Below are positions 1 to 5,517 of a stretch of 5,571 nucleotides of DNA, piece after piece. The stretch is from an uncultured Clostridia bacterium (lineage in GTDB: Bacteria; Bacillota; Clostridia; Peptostreptococcales; Acidaminobacteraceae), in assembly GCA_945950065.1 (NCBI GenBank), contig CAMFGQ010000093.1, positions 1-5,571 of the forward strand, in the 5' to 3' direction. Under the pieces are notes generated by a model, which was given only the letters and a program-made list of their open reading frames with translations, had not been told where the DNA came from and did not search any database. Numbering within the stretch: the stretch's first letter is position 1; every line of letters starts with the position of its first letter. The position numbers were made by a program, and so were the translations under genes.

Positions 1-1
1 C

Positions 2-24
2 AAAAAAGAAGGCCATACCTTCTT
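2..24 (-). terminator. Rho-independent terminator of the transporter/P-II/aldo-keto reductase cluster
   Basis: Read on the minus strand, AAGAAGG (24 to 18) pairs perfectly with CCTTCTT (12 to 6) across a 5-nt loop, and the U run continues to position 2. This is a classic intrinsic terminator: a 7-bp stem followed by T residues. The stem starts 29 nt after the stop codon of the aldo/keto reductase gene, so it closes that gene and probably the whole three-gene minus-strand cluster. The structure is partly symmetrical, because the plus strand has A residues before the stem, but no plus-strand gene is seen ending here. Confidence 0.87.
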
Positions 25-53
25 GTAATCGAATCCCATTCCAATCACATGGG

Positions 54-1175
54 TTACTGGCCTTCCTTAAATAGCTTACTGATGGCTTCCATTTTTTCGA
101 TAATGGGTAGCATTTGTGGGCATTGCTCTTCACACTGTTTGCATGCAATACAGTCCCAAGGTTTTCCGTGATTTTCTGAAGCTCTAGCAAAGGATTCCCT
201 AAGAGCAGGATCATCGGGATTTCCGTGTTCAATGTATTCATTGTATATGGCAAAATACTCCGGAATGGCTAGATGTTGGGGACAATCATCCACACAGTAT
301 CGACAAGCTGTACAAGCAATCTTCATGCTCTCAATAATCTGTTTCACCACCTCACTAAGTACCTGAAGTTCATCTTCTTTAAGGGGCTTTATGTCCTTAA
401 AGAGCTCTACATTCTCTTGTAGCTGGGCTTCATCACTCATTCCACTGAGCACCATAACAACATCCTCAAGACCTGCAACATAGCGAAGTGCCCAAGATGC
501 TGGTGTTGCCTCCGGATCTTTTTTTCTTAGCAGTTCTTCTGCTTCTTTAGGTAGATTGGCTAGGGTCCCACCCTTAATGGGCTCCATAACGAAGATTTTC
601 TTGTGGTATGTTCTTGCTACCTCATAACATAATCTAGACTGAATCACTGGATCTTCCCAGTCTAAATAGTTCAGTTGTAACTGAACAAACTCTACCTCTT
701 TTTCCTTCATGAGGATCTTTTCTAAGACTTCAGCTGAATCATGAAAAGAGAACCCAATATGCTTAATCTTCCCTTCTTCTTTCATCCTTGAAAGGAACGC
801 AAAAGCACTAACTTCTTCACAGATATCGTAGCGTTCCTGGTTCAGTGCGTGGATCCAATAGTAATCAAAGTACTCCACGCCACAGCGCTCTAGTTGTTCA
901 TCAAAGATCCTTTTGAGGTCATCTTCCTCTTCCACCATATAGATGGGCATTTTGTCGGTAACCGTGTATCTGTCTCTTTGATAACGTTCCACCACCATCT
1001 TGCGAAAGAGGTCTTCACTTGTGCCTTCGTGATACATATAGGCTGTATCAAAGTGCTGAAAGCCCTGATCAAGAAAATAATCCACCATCTTCTCGACTTG
1101 TTCAAGATCAATTGCTTTTCTGTCCTCTTCATTGAGAAGGGGAAGTCGCATCAGTCCAAAACCCAGCTTTTTCAT
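54..1175 (-). CDS. Aldo/keto reductase with C-terminal 2x[4Fe-4S] ferredoxin domain
   Basis: This 373-aa cytoplasmic protein belongs to the aldo/keto reductase family, fused to a ferredoxin-like domain. Residues 1 to about 270 form the TIM-barrel reductase. The catalytic tetrad is visible as D43 and Y48 (HFDTAYMY), K75 (TDKMP) and H109 (YYWIHA). Residues 285-355 carry two CxxCxxCxxxCP motifs (C288/C291/C294/C298 and C342/C345/C348/C352), enough for two [4Fe-4S] clusters. The fused layout is common in anaerobic Clostridia, where substrates are mostly unknown, so the electron donor (NAD(P)H or ferredoxin) and the substrate stay open. The start is supported by AGAGGAGA 6 nt upstream (1182-1189). 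It lies 57 bp after the P-II-like gene with no terminator between, so it is probably co-transcribed as the last gene, and an intrinsic terminator follows it. Length and motifs look intact. Confidence 0.93.
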   Translation of the reverse strand: MKKLGFGLMRLPLLNEEDRKAIDLEQVEKMVDYFLDQGFQHFDTAYMYHEGTSEDLFRKMVVERYQRDRYTVTDKMPIYMVEEEDDLKRIFDEQLERCGVEYFDYYWIHALNQERYDICEEVSAFAFLSRMKEEGKIKHIGFSFHDSAEVLEKILMKEKEVEFVQLQLNYLDWEDPVIQSRLCYEVARTYHKKIFVMEPIKGGTLANLPKEAEELLRKKDPEATPASWALRYVAGLEDVVMVLSGMSDEAQLQENVELFKDIKPLKEDELQVLSEVVKQIIESMKIACTACRYCVDDCPQHLAIPEYFAIYNEYIEHGNPDDPALRESFARASENHGKPWDCIACKQCEEQCPQMLPIIEKMEAISKLFKEGQ

Positions 1176-1232
1176 CTTCTATCTCCTCTTGGCCTTAACA
1201 TCAAAGGTAGCATGGCATCTTTTCAAGGGGTG

Positions 1233-1895
1233 TTATCTTACTGCTCCAATGGATTTAATGACAGGTTGAAGGTACATAATTCCTTTTCCTGGCTCATGAA
1301 TTTTCATTTTGTTTTCAATGCTTTCCATAATGGCTTCTGAGCGTTCACAAGGACAGAGGATGAGAACCACTTCTTTCTCTGGTACAACCTCCATGTTGAA
1401 GATTTTTGTTGTTTCGTGAACACCAGAACCTCTGGCATTGACAATGGTTCCACCCATGGCACCACCCTCTTTAGCGGCGTCCATCACATCTTCCGCTTTG
1501 CCTCGATCTACAATAACAGTAATGAGGTGTTTCATGGTTTCATCTCCTTCTTCTTCACAATAGTGCTTTTTCGTCACACGGTGAACGCCACTGGTCTGGA
1601 CTAACTCCATAATATAGGCTATACCATGATTTGGTTTTTCTAGACGAAGCTCTCTTTCTAGTGCATGAAGTGCTTCAACAATGGTATCGGGGTCACTGAC
1701 CATGTAGACGATATCTTTATCTTCACTGGCTACACCCAAAAAATCAAAAAAACGATTATGAACCGTACCCCATCCCAAAGAAATGGTGGCACCGGGTACC
1801 CCATGAGCTTTGGCTACCTGAACTACCTTTGCTGCCTTACCCCGATTGACGATGACAGTCAATAGATGATAATGTTCAACCCTAGCTTCATTCAT
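1233..1895 (-). CDS. Tandem two-domain P-II-like regulatory protein
   Basis: This 220-aa soluble protein consists of two P-II-like (GlnB/CutA-type ferredoxin-fold) domains in tandem. The repeat is visible directly: LLTVIVNRGKAAKV (11-24) against LITVIVDRGKAEDV (124-137), PGATISLGWGTVHN (34-47) against GGTIVNARGSGVHE (148-161), and KPNHGIAYI (87-95) against EPGKGIMYL (201-209). Classical P-II proteins are trimers of about 112 aa that bind ATP/ADP and 2-oxoglutarate and dock on transporters or enzymes. Here the T-loop is short, the uridylylated Tyr motif is not seen, and the B-loop is reduced to G-K-G-I in domain 2, so this is a P-II-like sensor and not GlnB or GlnK. Its start overlaps the end of the DUF1538 transporter gene by 8 bp and has AAAGGAT at 1903-1909, which indicates translational coupling. 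I infer that it regulates that transporter; the ligand is unknown. Confidence 0.87.
   Translation of the reverse strand: MNEARVEHYHLLTVIVNRGKAAKVVQVAKAHGVPGATISLGWGTVHNRFFDFLGVASEDKDIVYMVSDPDTIVEALHALERELRLEKPNHGIAYIMELVQTSGVHRVTKKHYCEEEGDETMKHLITVIVDRGKAEDVMDAAKEGGAMGGTIVNARGSGVHETTKIFNMEVVPEKEVVLILCPCERSEAIMESIENKMKIHEPGKGIMYLQPVIKSIGAVR
1533..1550 (-). promoter_or_regulatory. Internal ribosome binding site and ATG before the second P-II-like domain
   Basis: Inside the tandem P-II-like gene, the minus strand reads GAAGGAG (1550-1544), then an 8-nt spacer, then ATG (1535-1533), which is codon 121. The spacing and strength are those of a real Shine-Dalgarno site, and the ATG falls exactly at the first residue of domain 2 (MKHLITVIV). 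Initiation here would give a stand-alone P-II-like protein of 100 aa, close to a normal single-domain length. It may be a working internal start or a relic of two formerly separate genes that fused. The sequence alone cannot show that it is used. Confidence 0.45.
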
Positions 1896-3369
1896 TGGTT
1901 CTATCCTTTCTGGCTCGTATTTTAAACAATAGGCCTAATAGTTGAAGTGCAATCAGTGGCATCAGGGCAACCATGGCAATGATTCCGAAGCCATCGATCA
2001 TGACACTGGCATGGGGAATGGCCGTGGCAATACCATGTGCAAAGGCTAGGATAAAAGTGGCTGTCATGGGACCACTGGCAACCCCTCCCGCATCAAAGGC
2101 AACACCGACAAAAAGCGGTGGAGCTACAAATGCAAGGGATATGGAGATCAGATACCCAGGTAATAAGAAATGCCACAACTGGAGAGCAGGGATCATAATA
2201 CGGAGTACACTCAGCAAAATGGCCAGTCCAATGGCTAAGGAAAGTGCAATGACGACACTCATGCGTGACACATAACCACTGGTAACATCTTCTACTTGAT
2301 GGGTCAATACATAGACTGCTGGTTCTGCCAGTACTGTTACAAGGCCAAGAATAAAGCTAATAACAAGGACCAAGGCGGGATGAAAGGCTGCAAGCTTATA
2401 CCCAACAATGGATCCTACTTCCATAAAGCCAGCATGTACCCCTAACATAAAGAGGGTTAGGCCAAGGAGGGTCATCACTACTCCTGTTGTTATCCTTCGA
2501 ATCATTCTGCGGGAGAGTTTCATGGACACAAAATTTGCCACATAAAACATGATTACAATGGGTGCTAAAGCGATGAAACTCTCCAGAAAAACGCGACCTG
2601 CATGATCTAAAAATGGAGCGAATACCGTTCCAGATGCACTGGTTTGTACTTGGAGATCTCCAGTGATTTCACCCGCACCTGAGATCACTCCCATAAAGAG
2701 GACGGCAAGAATAGCACCTGCTGAAGCAATGCCTAGTAGTCCGAAACTATCTTCTTCTGCAGCTACTGTATCTTTTTTAAGCCCCGATACACCATAAGCA
2801 ATGGCCAAAATAAAGGGGACGGTTAAGGCACCTGTGGTAGCTCCTGAGGCATCAAAGGCTATGGCTAAAAATTCAGGAGCACTGATGGCTCCCAGAATAA
2901 GGATGGCAAGATAAGCAAAAAGAAAGAATCGGTTAATCTTCATGTTAAAGACGATGCGGAGTAATCCTAGCATAACAAGAAGAGCTACTCCTAAGGAAAC
3001 AACAATAACAATTAAAGGCCTTGATAATAATCCTGATGTAACTAGAGCAACTTGACTGGCTAGAATATGGAGGTCTGGCTCCGCTACAGAAACAAAAAAG
3101 CCCAGTAAGAGACCACCAAGAATCAAAATAGGTGGCTTGTTGAGCTTTGCAATAAAAACTCCTAGTTCACGACCGATGGGGCTTAGACCCGTATCGATTC
3201 CAAGTAAAAAGATGGTAAGACCGATGATGATAAGGACTCCACCTACATAAAAACGCCCCAAAATAACACCCTGGAGCGGGATGAAAAACAAATGGAGGAG
3301 CGTAACAATAAGCATAATTGGCCCCACAGCTATTAACACTTCTTTCAGTTTGTTATAGATGATATTCAT
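1888..3369 (-). CDS. DUF1538 membrane transporter, UmpA-UmpB-like fused two-repeat protein
   Basis: This 493-aa integral membrane protein has about a dozen hydrophobic segments and two DUF1538 repeats, roughly residues 10-235 and 262-485. The duplication is visible: AEPDLHILASQVALVTSG (96-113) matches AEPAVYVLTHQVEDVTSG (348-365), and AFDASGATTG (171-180) matches AFDAGGVASG (424-433), both offset by about 252 residues. Conserved acidic residues in otherwise hydrophobic stretches (E97/D99, D173; E349, D426) are candidates for ion binding. As I recall, the DUF1538 pair UmpA/UmpB of a Halomonas species was reported as a Na+(Li+,K+)/H+ antiporter needing both subunits; here both halves are one polypeptide. 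The ion is not shown by the sequence. The start ATG has AAGGG 5 nt upstream, a modest site. The gene is first in the cluster, and its end overlaps the P-II-like gene. Confidence 0.88.
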   Translation of the reverse strand: MNIIYNKLKEVLIAVGPIMLIVTLLHLFFIPLQGVILGRFYVGGVLIIIGLTIFLLGIDTGLSPIGRELGVFIAKLNKPPILILGGLLLGFFVSVAEPDLHILASQVALVTSGLLSRPLIVIVVSLGVALLVMLGLLRIVFNMKINRFFLFAYLAILILGAISAPEFLAIAFDASGATTGALTVPFILAIAYGVSGLKKDTVAAEEDSFGLLGIASAGAILAVLFMGVISGAGEITGDLQVQTSASGTVFAPFLDHAGRVFLESFIALAPIVIMFYVANFVSMKLSRRMIRRITTGVVMTLLGLTLFMLGVHAGFMEVGSIVGYKLAAFHPALVLVISFILGLVTVLAEPAVYVLTHQVEDVTSGYVSRMSVVIALSLAIGLAILLSVLRIMIPALQLWHFLLPGYLISISLAFVAPPLFVGVAFDAGGVASGPMTATFILAFAHGIATAIPHASVMIDGFGIIAMVALMPLIALQLLGLLFKIRARKDRTNE

Positions 3370-3458
3370 AGTAACCCTTATCCCTTGAACGTACCATATC
3401 GTAAACCTAACAAGAAAACAAATCTAAAACACTTCATCTCATTTCTTCATTACAGTCC

Positions 3459-3464
3459 ATTATA
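3459..3464 (-). promoter_or_regulatory. Possible -10 element of the DUF1538/P-II/reductase cluster
   Basis: A perfect TATAAT hexamer lies on the minus strand 89 nt upstream of the DUF1538 start codon. No good TTGACA-like -35 is seen at 16-18 bp, so this is a weak prediction. If used, the leader would be about 80 nt and carry no riboswitch class that I recognise. A second minus-strand TATAAT lies at 3690-3695, also without a convincing -35. Confidence 0.35.
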
Positions 3465-3520
3465 CCCAGAAGAAAGGATTCTGCTCCTTGATCTTAATGA
3501 GATATCTGACTAGCTACACA

Positions 3521-3619
3521 ACTTTAGGTTGTTGAATCCATACTACCATAAGAGTAGCATAGTCCTGGATGAATCAAGACTTATCCGATAGAGTGAGATG
3601 AGGACTTTAGAATCCATAC
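3521..3619. repeat. Pair of short direct repeats differing by a 7-bp indel
   Basis: ACTTTAG is followed by AATCCATAC in both copies. In the first copy (3521-3543) seven bases, GTTGTTG, lie between the two halves. In the second copy (3604-3619) the halves are joined directly. The shared part is 16 bases, with 60 bases between the copies. It may be a remnant of a duplicated element or chance similarity in AT-rich DNA. Confidence 0.35.
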
Positions 3620-3807
3620 AATATTTTCTTGTTATCCTCTGAAGGACCTAAAACTCATTTTCCTCCAATTACATCAACAACTTGCTCTAATTATAGTATT
3701 CCCCATCGCAAGAGAAGAGTGCATTGACTTTTTAGGATTCTCTCAGTACTAATGTAGATCCGAAGTTATCTCTGTATGCACGCTCTTGGCAAGCACAACG
3801 TCTACAT

Positions 3808-3843
3808 AACTTTTTTACGATAAACTTTTTTACGATAAACTTT
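3808..3843. repeat. 15-bp tandem repeat, about 2.4 copies
   Basis: The unit AACTTTTTTACGATA occurs perfectly at 3808-3822 and again at 3823-3837, followed by a partial third copy AACTTT at 3838-3843. It lies 21 bp beyond the stop codon of the decayed ATPase fragment, in non-coding DNA. The period is a multiple of three, but the minus-strand frame through it lacks a start codon and is too short to be a credible gene. Confidence 0.8.
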
Positions 3844-3863
3844 ATTAGGACACACTTTATTTA

Positions 3864-4064
3864 TTATTTGTATATGTCATCTACTGTGTAGTACAGATGA
3901 TCAGGATTCAATCCTTTCACATAGCACGCTTTTGAAAAGAATCCTAAGCAGTCTGGTTCCAGCTTTGCTGTCTTAGACATAAGGCTCTCTAGGGTTCTTC
4001 GGTCGATCTTTTGATTAGTACATTTGCACTCAAAGCCTACTAACTGATCCTCTTTTTGCTCTTT
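3864..4064 (-). pseudogene. C-terminal remnant of a DUF234-type AAA ATPase
   Basis: A minus-strand open stretch of 66 codons without its own start ends at a normal TAA. It reads EDQLVGFECKCTNQK near its beginning, then GFFSKACYVKGL, then YYTVDDIYK at the end. This resembles the C-terminal nuclease-like tail of bacterial and archaeal AAA ATPases with a DUF234 domain (consensus of the type GECKW-TN, FSKSGF, slDDLy). The ATPase core (Walker A and B) is absent; it would lie where an unrelated AlbA_2-like fragment and then the insertion sequence now sit. The frame overlaps that fragment in a different frame. It is almost certainly non-functional. Family assignment is from remembered motif similarity only. 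Confidence 0.6.
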
Positions 4065-4171
4065 TCATCAATTCCAAAAATTACAATACCTCCGTCTGTA
4101 TTAGCAAATGCAGAATAAGTTTCCCAAAAAGACTTTGGTACTTGATTTTCAGCTTTTTTAAGTTGACTCAT
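4040..4171 (-). pseudogene. N-terminal fragment of an AlbA_2 (Schlafen-like) domain protein
   Basis: A minus-strand frame of 43 codons contains PKSFWETYSAFANTDGG followed by IVIFGIDEK. This is the hallmark of the AlbA_2 domain of putative ATP-binding/HTH regulators, also annotated as Schlafen AlbA_2. Such proteins normally run to about 400-550 aa, and the domain begins with an acidic-x-(L/F)-K stretch; here QLKKAENQ is the remaining part. The apparent ATG lies inside the end of the neighbouring IS30-type element, so the real N-terminus was probably lost to the insertion. The frame hits TAG TAG right after GIDEKSKK, where the ATPase tail takes over in another frame. It is a truncated, non-functional piece. 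Confidence 0.62.
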
Positions 4172-4193
4172 TGTAAAATGAAATTGAACTAAT
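4164..4193 (+). repeat. Left terminal inverted repeat of the IS30-type element
   Basis: It pairs with the complement of 5488-5517. Matching blocks from the outer end are TGA, ATTG, AA and the inner AATTGAACTAAT. The position agrees with the point where the similarity of the minus-strand AlbA_2 fragment stops, which is independent support for an end near 4164-4166. Confidence 0.72.
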
Positions 4194-4198
4194 ATAAA
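4171..4198 (+). promoter_or_regulatory. Possible transposase promoter overlapping the left inverted repeat
   Basis: TTGTAA (4171-4176) and TATAAA (4193-4198) are separated by 16 bp, a plausible sigma-70/SigA promoter about 70 bp upstream of the transposase start. The -35 lies within the terminal repeat, so transposase binding there could repress its own transcription. The match is moderate and the region is AT-rich. Confidence 0.35.
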
Positions 4199-4267
4199 AA
4201 GCCCATAGATGACTATCTGTGTTATGATTTAATCACGACAAAAAATCTGACACGGAGGATAATCACT

Positions 4268-4579
4268 ATGGACTACCCTAATAATACCACTGATTCGAGG
4301 AAAAACAAACACCTAAACTACGAGGAGCGAATGTTTATTCAACTCCGACTTCGAGATGGCTTTACCCCCTACAAGATAGCAAAACAGCTTGGCAGGGCAC
4401 AAAACACCATTCTAAATGAAATCAGAAAGGGTACCACTACACAAATAGTTGCCAAAAAGAAAGTTGATGTATACCTGGCTTCCACAGGCAAAGCAGTCTA
4501 TGACAACAATCGCAAGAACTCCTGTAAGCCCTTTAAAAGGCTTGAATGCAGCGCATTCATAGACTATGCCACTAAATGA
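4268..4579 (+). CDS. IS30-family transposase, N-terminal part (frame-disrupted)
   Basis: This 103-aa frame is the DNA-binding part of an IS30 transposase. Residues 16-54 (NYEERMFIQLRLRDGFTPYK onward) form the helix-turn-helix typical of IS30 (HTH_38): YEER, then YKIAKQLGR and ILNEIRKG. The start has GGAGG 9 nt upstream (4254-4258). It stops at TGA 4577-4579 inside the linker before the catalytic domain. The next frame begins at ATG 4576 and continues the family sequence without visible loss, so the two parts were one protein of about 349 aa, a usual IS30 length. One extra A in the AAA at 4574-4576 would join them. Alone, this part could bind the terminal repeats but not catalyse transposition. 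Confidence 0.82.
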   Translation: MDYPNNTTDSRKNKHLNYEERMFIQLRLRDGFTPYKIAKQLGRAQNTILNEIRKGTTTQIVAKKKVDVYLASTGKAVYDNNRKNSCKPFKRLECSAFIDYATK

Positions 4580-5316
4580 TTAAAGAAGGCAAGTGGTCTC
4601 CTGACACATGCGTTGGTCGTGCTCTGAAATCCGGAAAGTTCAAACGTTCTGAAATGGTATGCACCAAGACCCTGTATAATTACATTGACCTTGGACTTAT
4701 GAGCGTTAAGAACTCTGACTTACCTCTTAAACTTCAGTACAACACTAAATCAAAACGCACTCGCAAGAATAAGAGGAAACTTGGCAACAGTATAGAACTA
4801 CGGCCAAAGTCCGTTGATTTGCGCAAGGAATTCGGGCACTGGGAGATAGACACTGTAATAGGTAAAAAGTCCAAGGGTGAAGAAGTATTGCTGACCATAG
4901 TTGAAAGACAGACCCGAAACGCCATTATACGAAGGATTTCATCAAAATCAGCCGATGCTGTATCCAACGAGTTCAAGAAGATACAATCATTTTTCGGTGA
5001 CAGGTTCAGCAAAGTATTTAAGACCATAACCTCCGATAATGGATCAGTGTTCTCAGAGCTACATGAACTGGAGTCTATAAGCTCTACAAAGGTTTATTTC
5101 ACCCATCCCTACTCTTCATTTGAGCGAGGGACCAACGAAAGGCACAATGGGCTGATACGTCGCTTCATCCCAAAAAGGAAAAGCATAAATGACTATGCTG
5201 ATGAAGACATTTCCTTCATAGAGGAATGGATGAACTCATTACCCAGAAAGATCCTTGGAACCAATACACCAGAGGAGCTCTTTGAGGACGAACTGGATGC
5301 AATCAATGCATCATAG
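4576..5316 (+). CDS. IS30-family transposase, catalytic part (frame-disrupted)
   Basis: This 246-aa frame carries the RNase H-like DDE integrase core of an IS30 transposase. D92 (GHWEIDTVIG), D154 (ITSDNGSVF) and E188 (ERGTNERHNG) make the catalytic triad, with 33 residues between the last two, the DD(33)E spacing of IS30. The later RRFIPK and NTPEELF motifs are also typical. No catalytic residue is missing. It overlaps the N-terminal part by ATGA, in the -1 frame, and has no strong ribosome binding site of its own. Expression would need termination-reinitiation at ATGA, frameshifting at the AAA, or transcript slippage. The simplest reading is a one-base deletion making the element inactive; a sequencing error is also possible. 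Confidence 0.85.
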   Translation: MIKEGKWSPDTCVGRALKSGKFKRSEMVCTKTLYNYIDLGLMSVKNSDLPLKLQYNTKSKRTRKNKRKLGNSIELRPKSVDLRKEFGHWEIDTVIGKKSKGEEVLLTIVERQTRNAIIRRISSKSADAVSNEFKKIQSFFGDRFSKVFKTITSDNGSVFSELHELESISSTKVYFTHPYSSFERGTNERHNGLIRRFIPKRKSINDYADEDISFIEEWMNSLPRKILGTNTPEELFEDELDAINAS

Positions 5317-5340
5317 CAGAAGTCATCGATTTTTCATGTA

Positions 5341-5370
5341 GGCCTTTACGGCAGAGAATGCCGAAAGGCC
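5341..5370 (+). terminator. Strong hairpin downstream of the transposase
   Basis: GGCCTTTACGGCA (5341-5353) pairs with TGCCGAAAGGCC (5359-5370) around the loop GAGAA, with a single bulged A: 12 base pairs. It lies 25 bp after the transposase stop. No T run follows on the plus strand, so it is not a canonical rho-independent terminator. It may block readthrough or ribosomes or stabilise the transcript. A second, weaker hairpin (ATTTTC/GAAAAT, 5414-5428, possibly extended by GGGT/ACCC) follows. Confidence 0.4.
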
Positions 5371-5487
5371 AACTTAGAGTATACGATGCTAAAGGTTGTC
5401 AAGGTCGGGTAGTATTTTCGATGAAAATCTCCACCCTTCCCATGACAAATCAATCATAATACAGTGCAAGATCTGTTAGGCATGAAA

Positions 5488-5517
5488 ATTAGTTCAATTC
5501 GTTATTGCAATTTATCA
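5488..5517 (-). repeat. Right terminal inverted repeat of the IS30-type element
   Basis: The reverse complement matches 4164-4193 at 22 of 30 positions, including the 12-bp block ATTAGTTCAATT (5488-5499). Outside it, 5518-5571 contains no recognisable gene or feature on either strand, and does not read as the missing N-terminus of the AlbA_2 fragment. Confidence 0.7.

Larger units (their letters stand above)
3370..3863. other. Intergenic region without an intact gene, upstream of the DUF1538 gene
   Basis: I see no protein gene on either strand in these roughly 490 bases. Reading frames are short and do not resemble any family I know. The stretch holds the presumed promoter and leader of the minus-strand cluster near its left end, a short inverted repeat ACAAC/GTTGT (3518-3522 and 3528-3532), a pair of partial direct repeats (3521-3543 and 3604-3619) and a 15-bp tandem repeat (3808-3843). 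It borders decayed gene fragments on the right, so part of it is probably degraded former coding or mobile DNA. Confidence 0.6.
4164..5517 (+). mobile_element. IS30-family insertion sequence, about 1.35 kb
   Basis: The element is bounded by 30-bp imperfect inverted repeats (22 of 30 positions match) at 4164-4193 and 5488-5517, with a perfect 12-bp inner core AATTGAACTAAT. Between them lies an IS30-type transposase on the plus strand, split in two frames. Size, terminal repeat length and transposase type fit IS30. I see no target-site duplication beside the proposed ends: GTT on the left and CCA on the right do not match. The exact ends may be off by a few bases, or the flanks may have been rearranged after insertion. 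About 170 bp of non-coding DNA with two hairpins follows the transposase. The left end cuts the AlbA_2-like fragment. Confidence 0.8.

Noticed and set aside
894..1340. Plus-strand 148-codon open frame
   Set aside because: It lies antisense to the reductase gene and the end of the P-II-like gene, has no family resemblance or good ribosome binding site, and is best explained as a shadow frame. The same holds for the other antisense frames at 1416-1604, 1665-1865, 1973-2275 and 4734-5027, and for the minus-strand frame 890-1132 inside the reductase.
3370..3458. Possible riboswitch (c-di-AMP, Na+ or Li+ class) in the leader of the transporter gene
   Set aside because: The leader is short and AT-rich, and I see neither conserved class motifs nor a terminator or sequestering hairpin before the start codon.
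3632..3658. Minus-strand nine-codon mini-ORF preceded by GGAGG, a possible leader peptide of the transporter cluster
   Set aside because: The spacer between GGAGG and ATG is only 3 nt, the peptide has no run of regulatory codons, and no attenuator structure follows it. It lies about 260 bp from the transporter start.
3724..3745. Plus-strand TTGACT as a -35 promoter element
   Set aside because: There is no acceptable -10 at 16-18 bp, and no plus-strand gene follows for over 500 bp.
3727..3850. Minus-strand frame through the 15-bp repeat encoding repeated FIVKK and a cysteine-rich stretch
   Set aside because: It has no start codon, is about 40 codons long and matches no family; the in-phase repeat is a coincidence of a 15-bp period.
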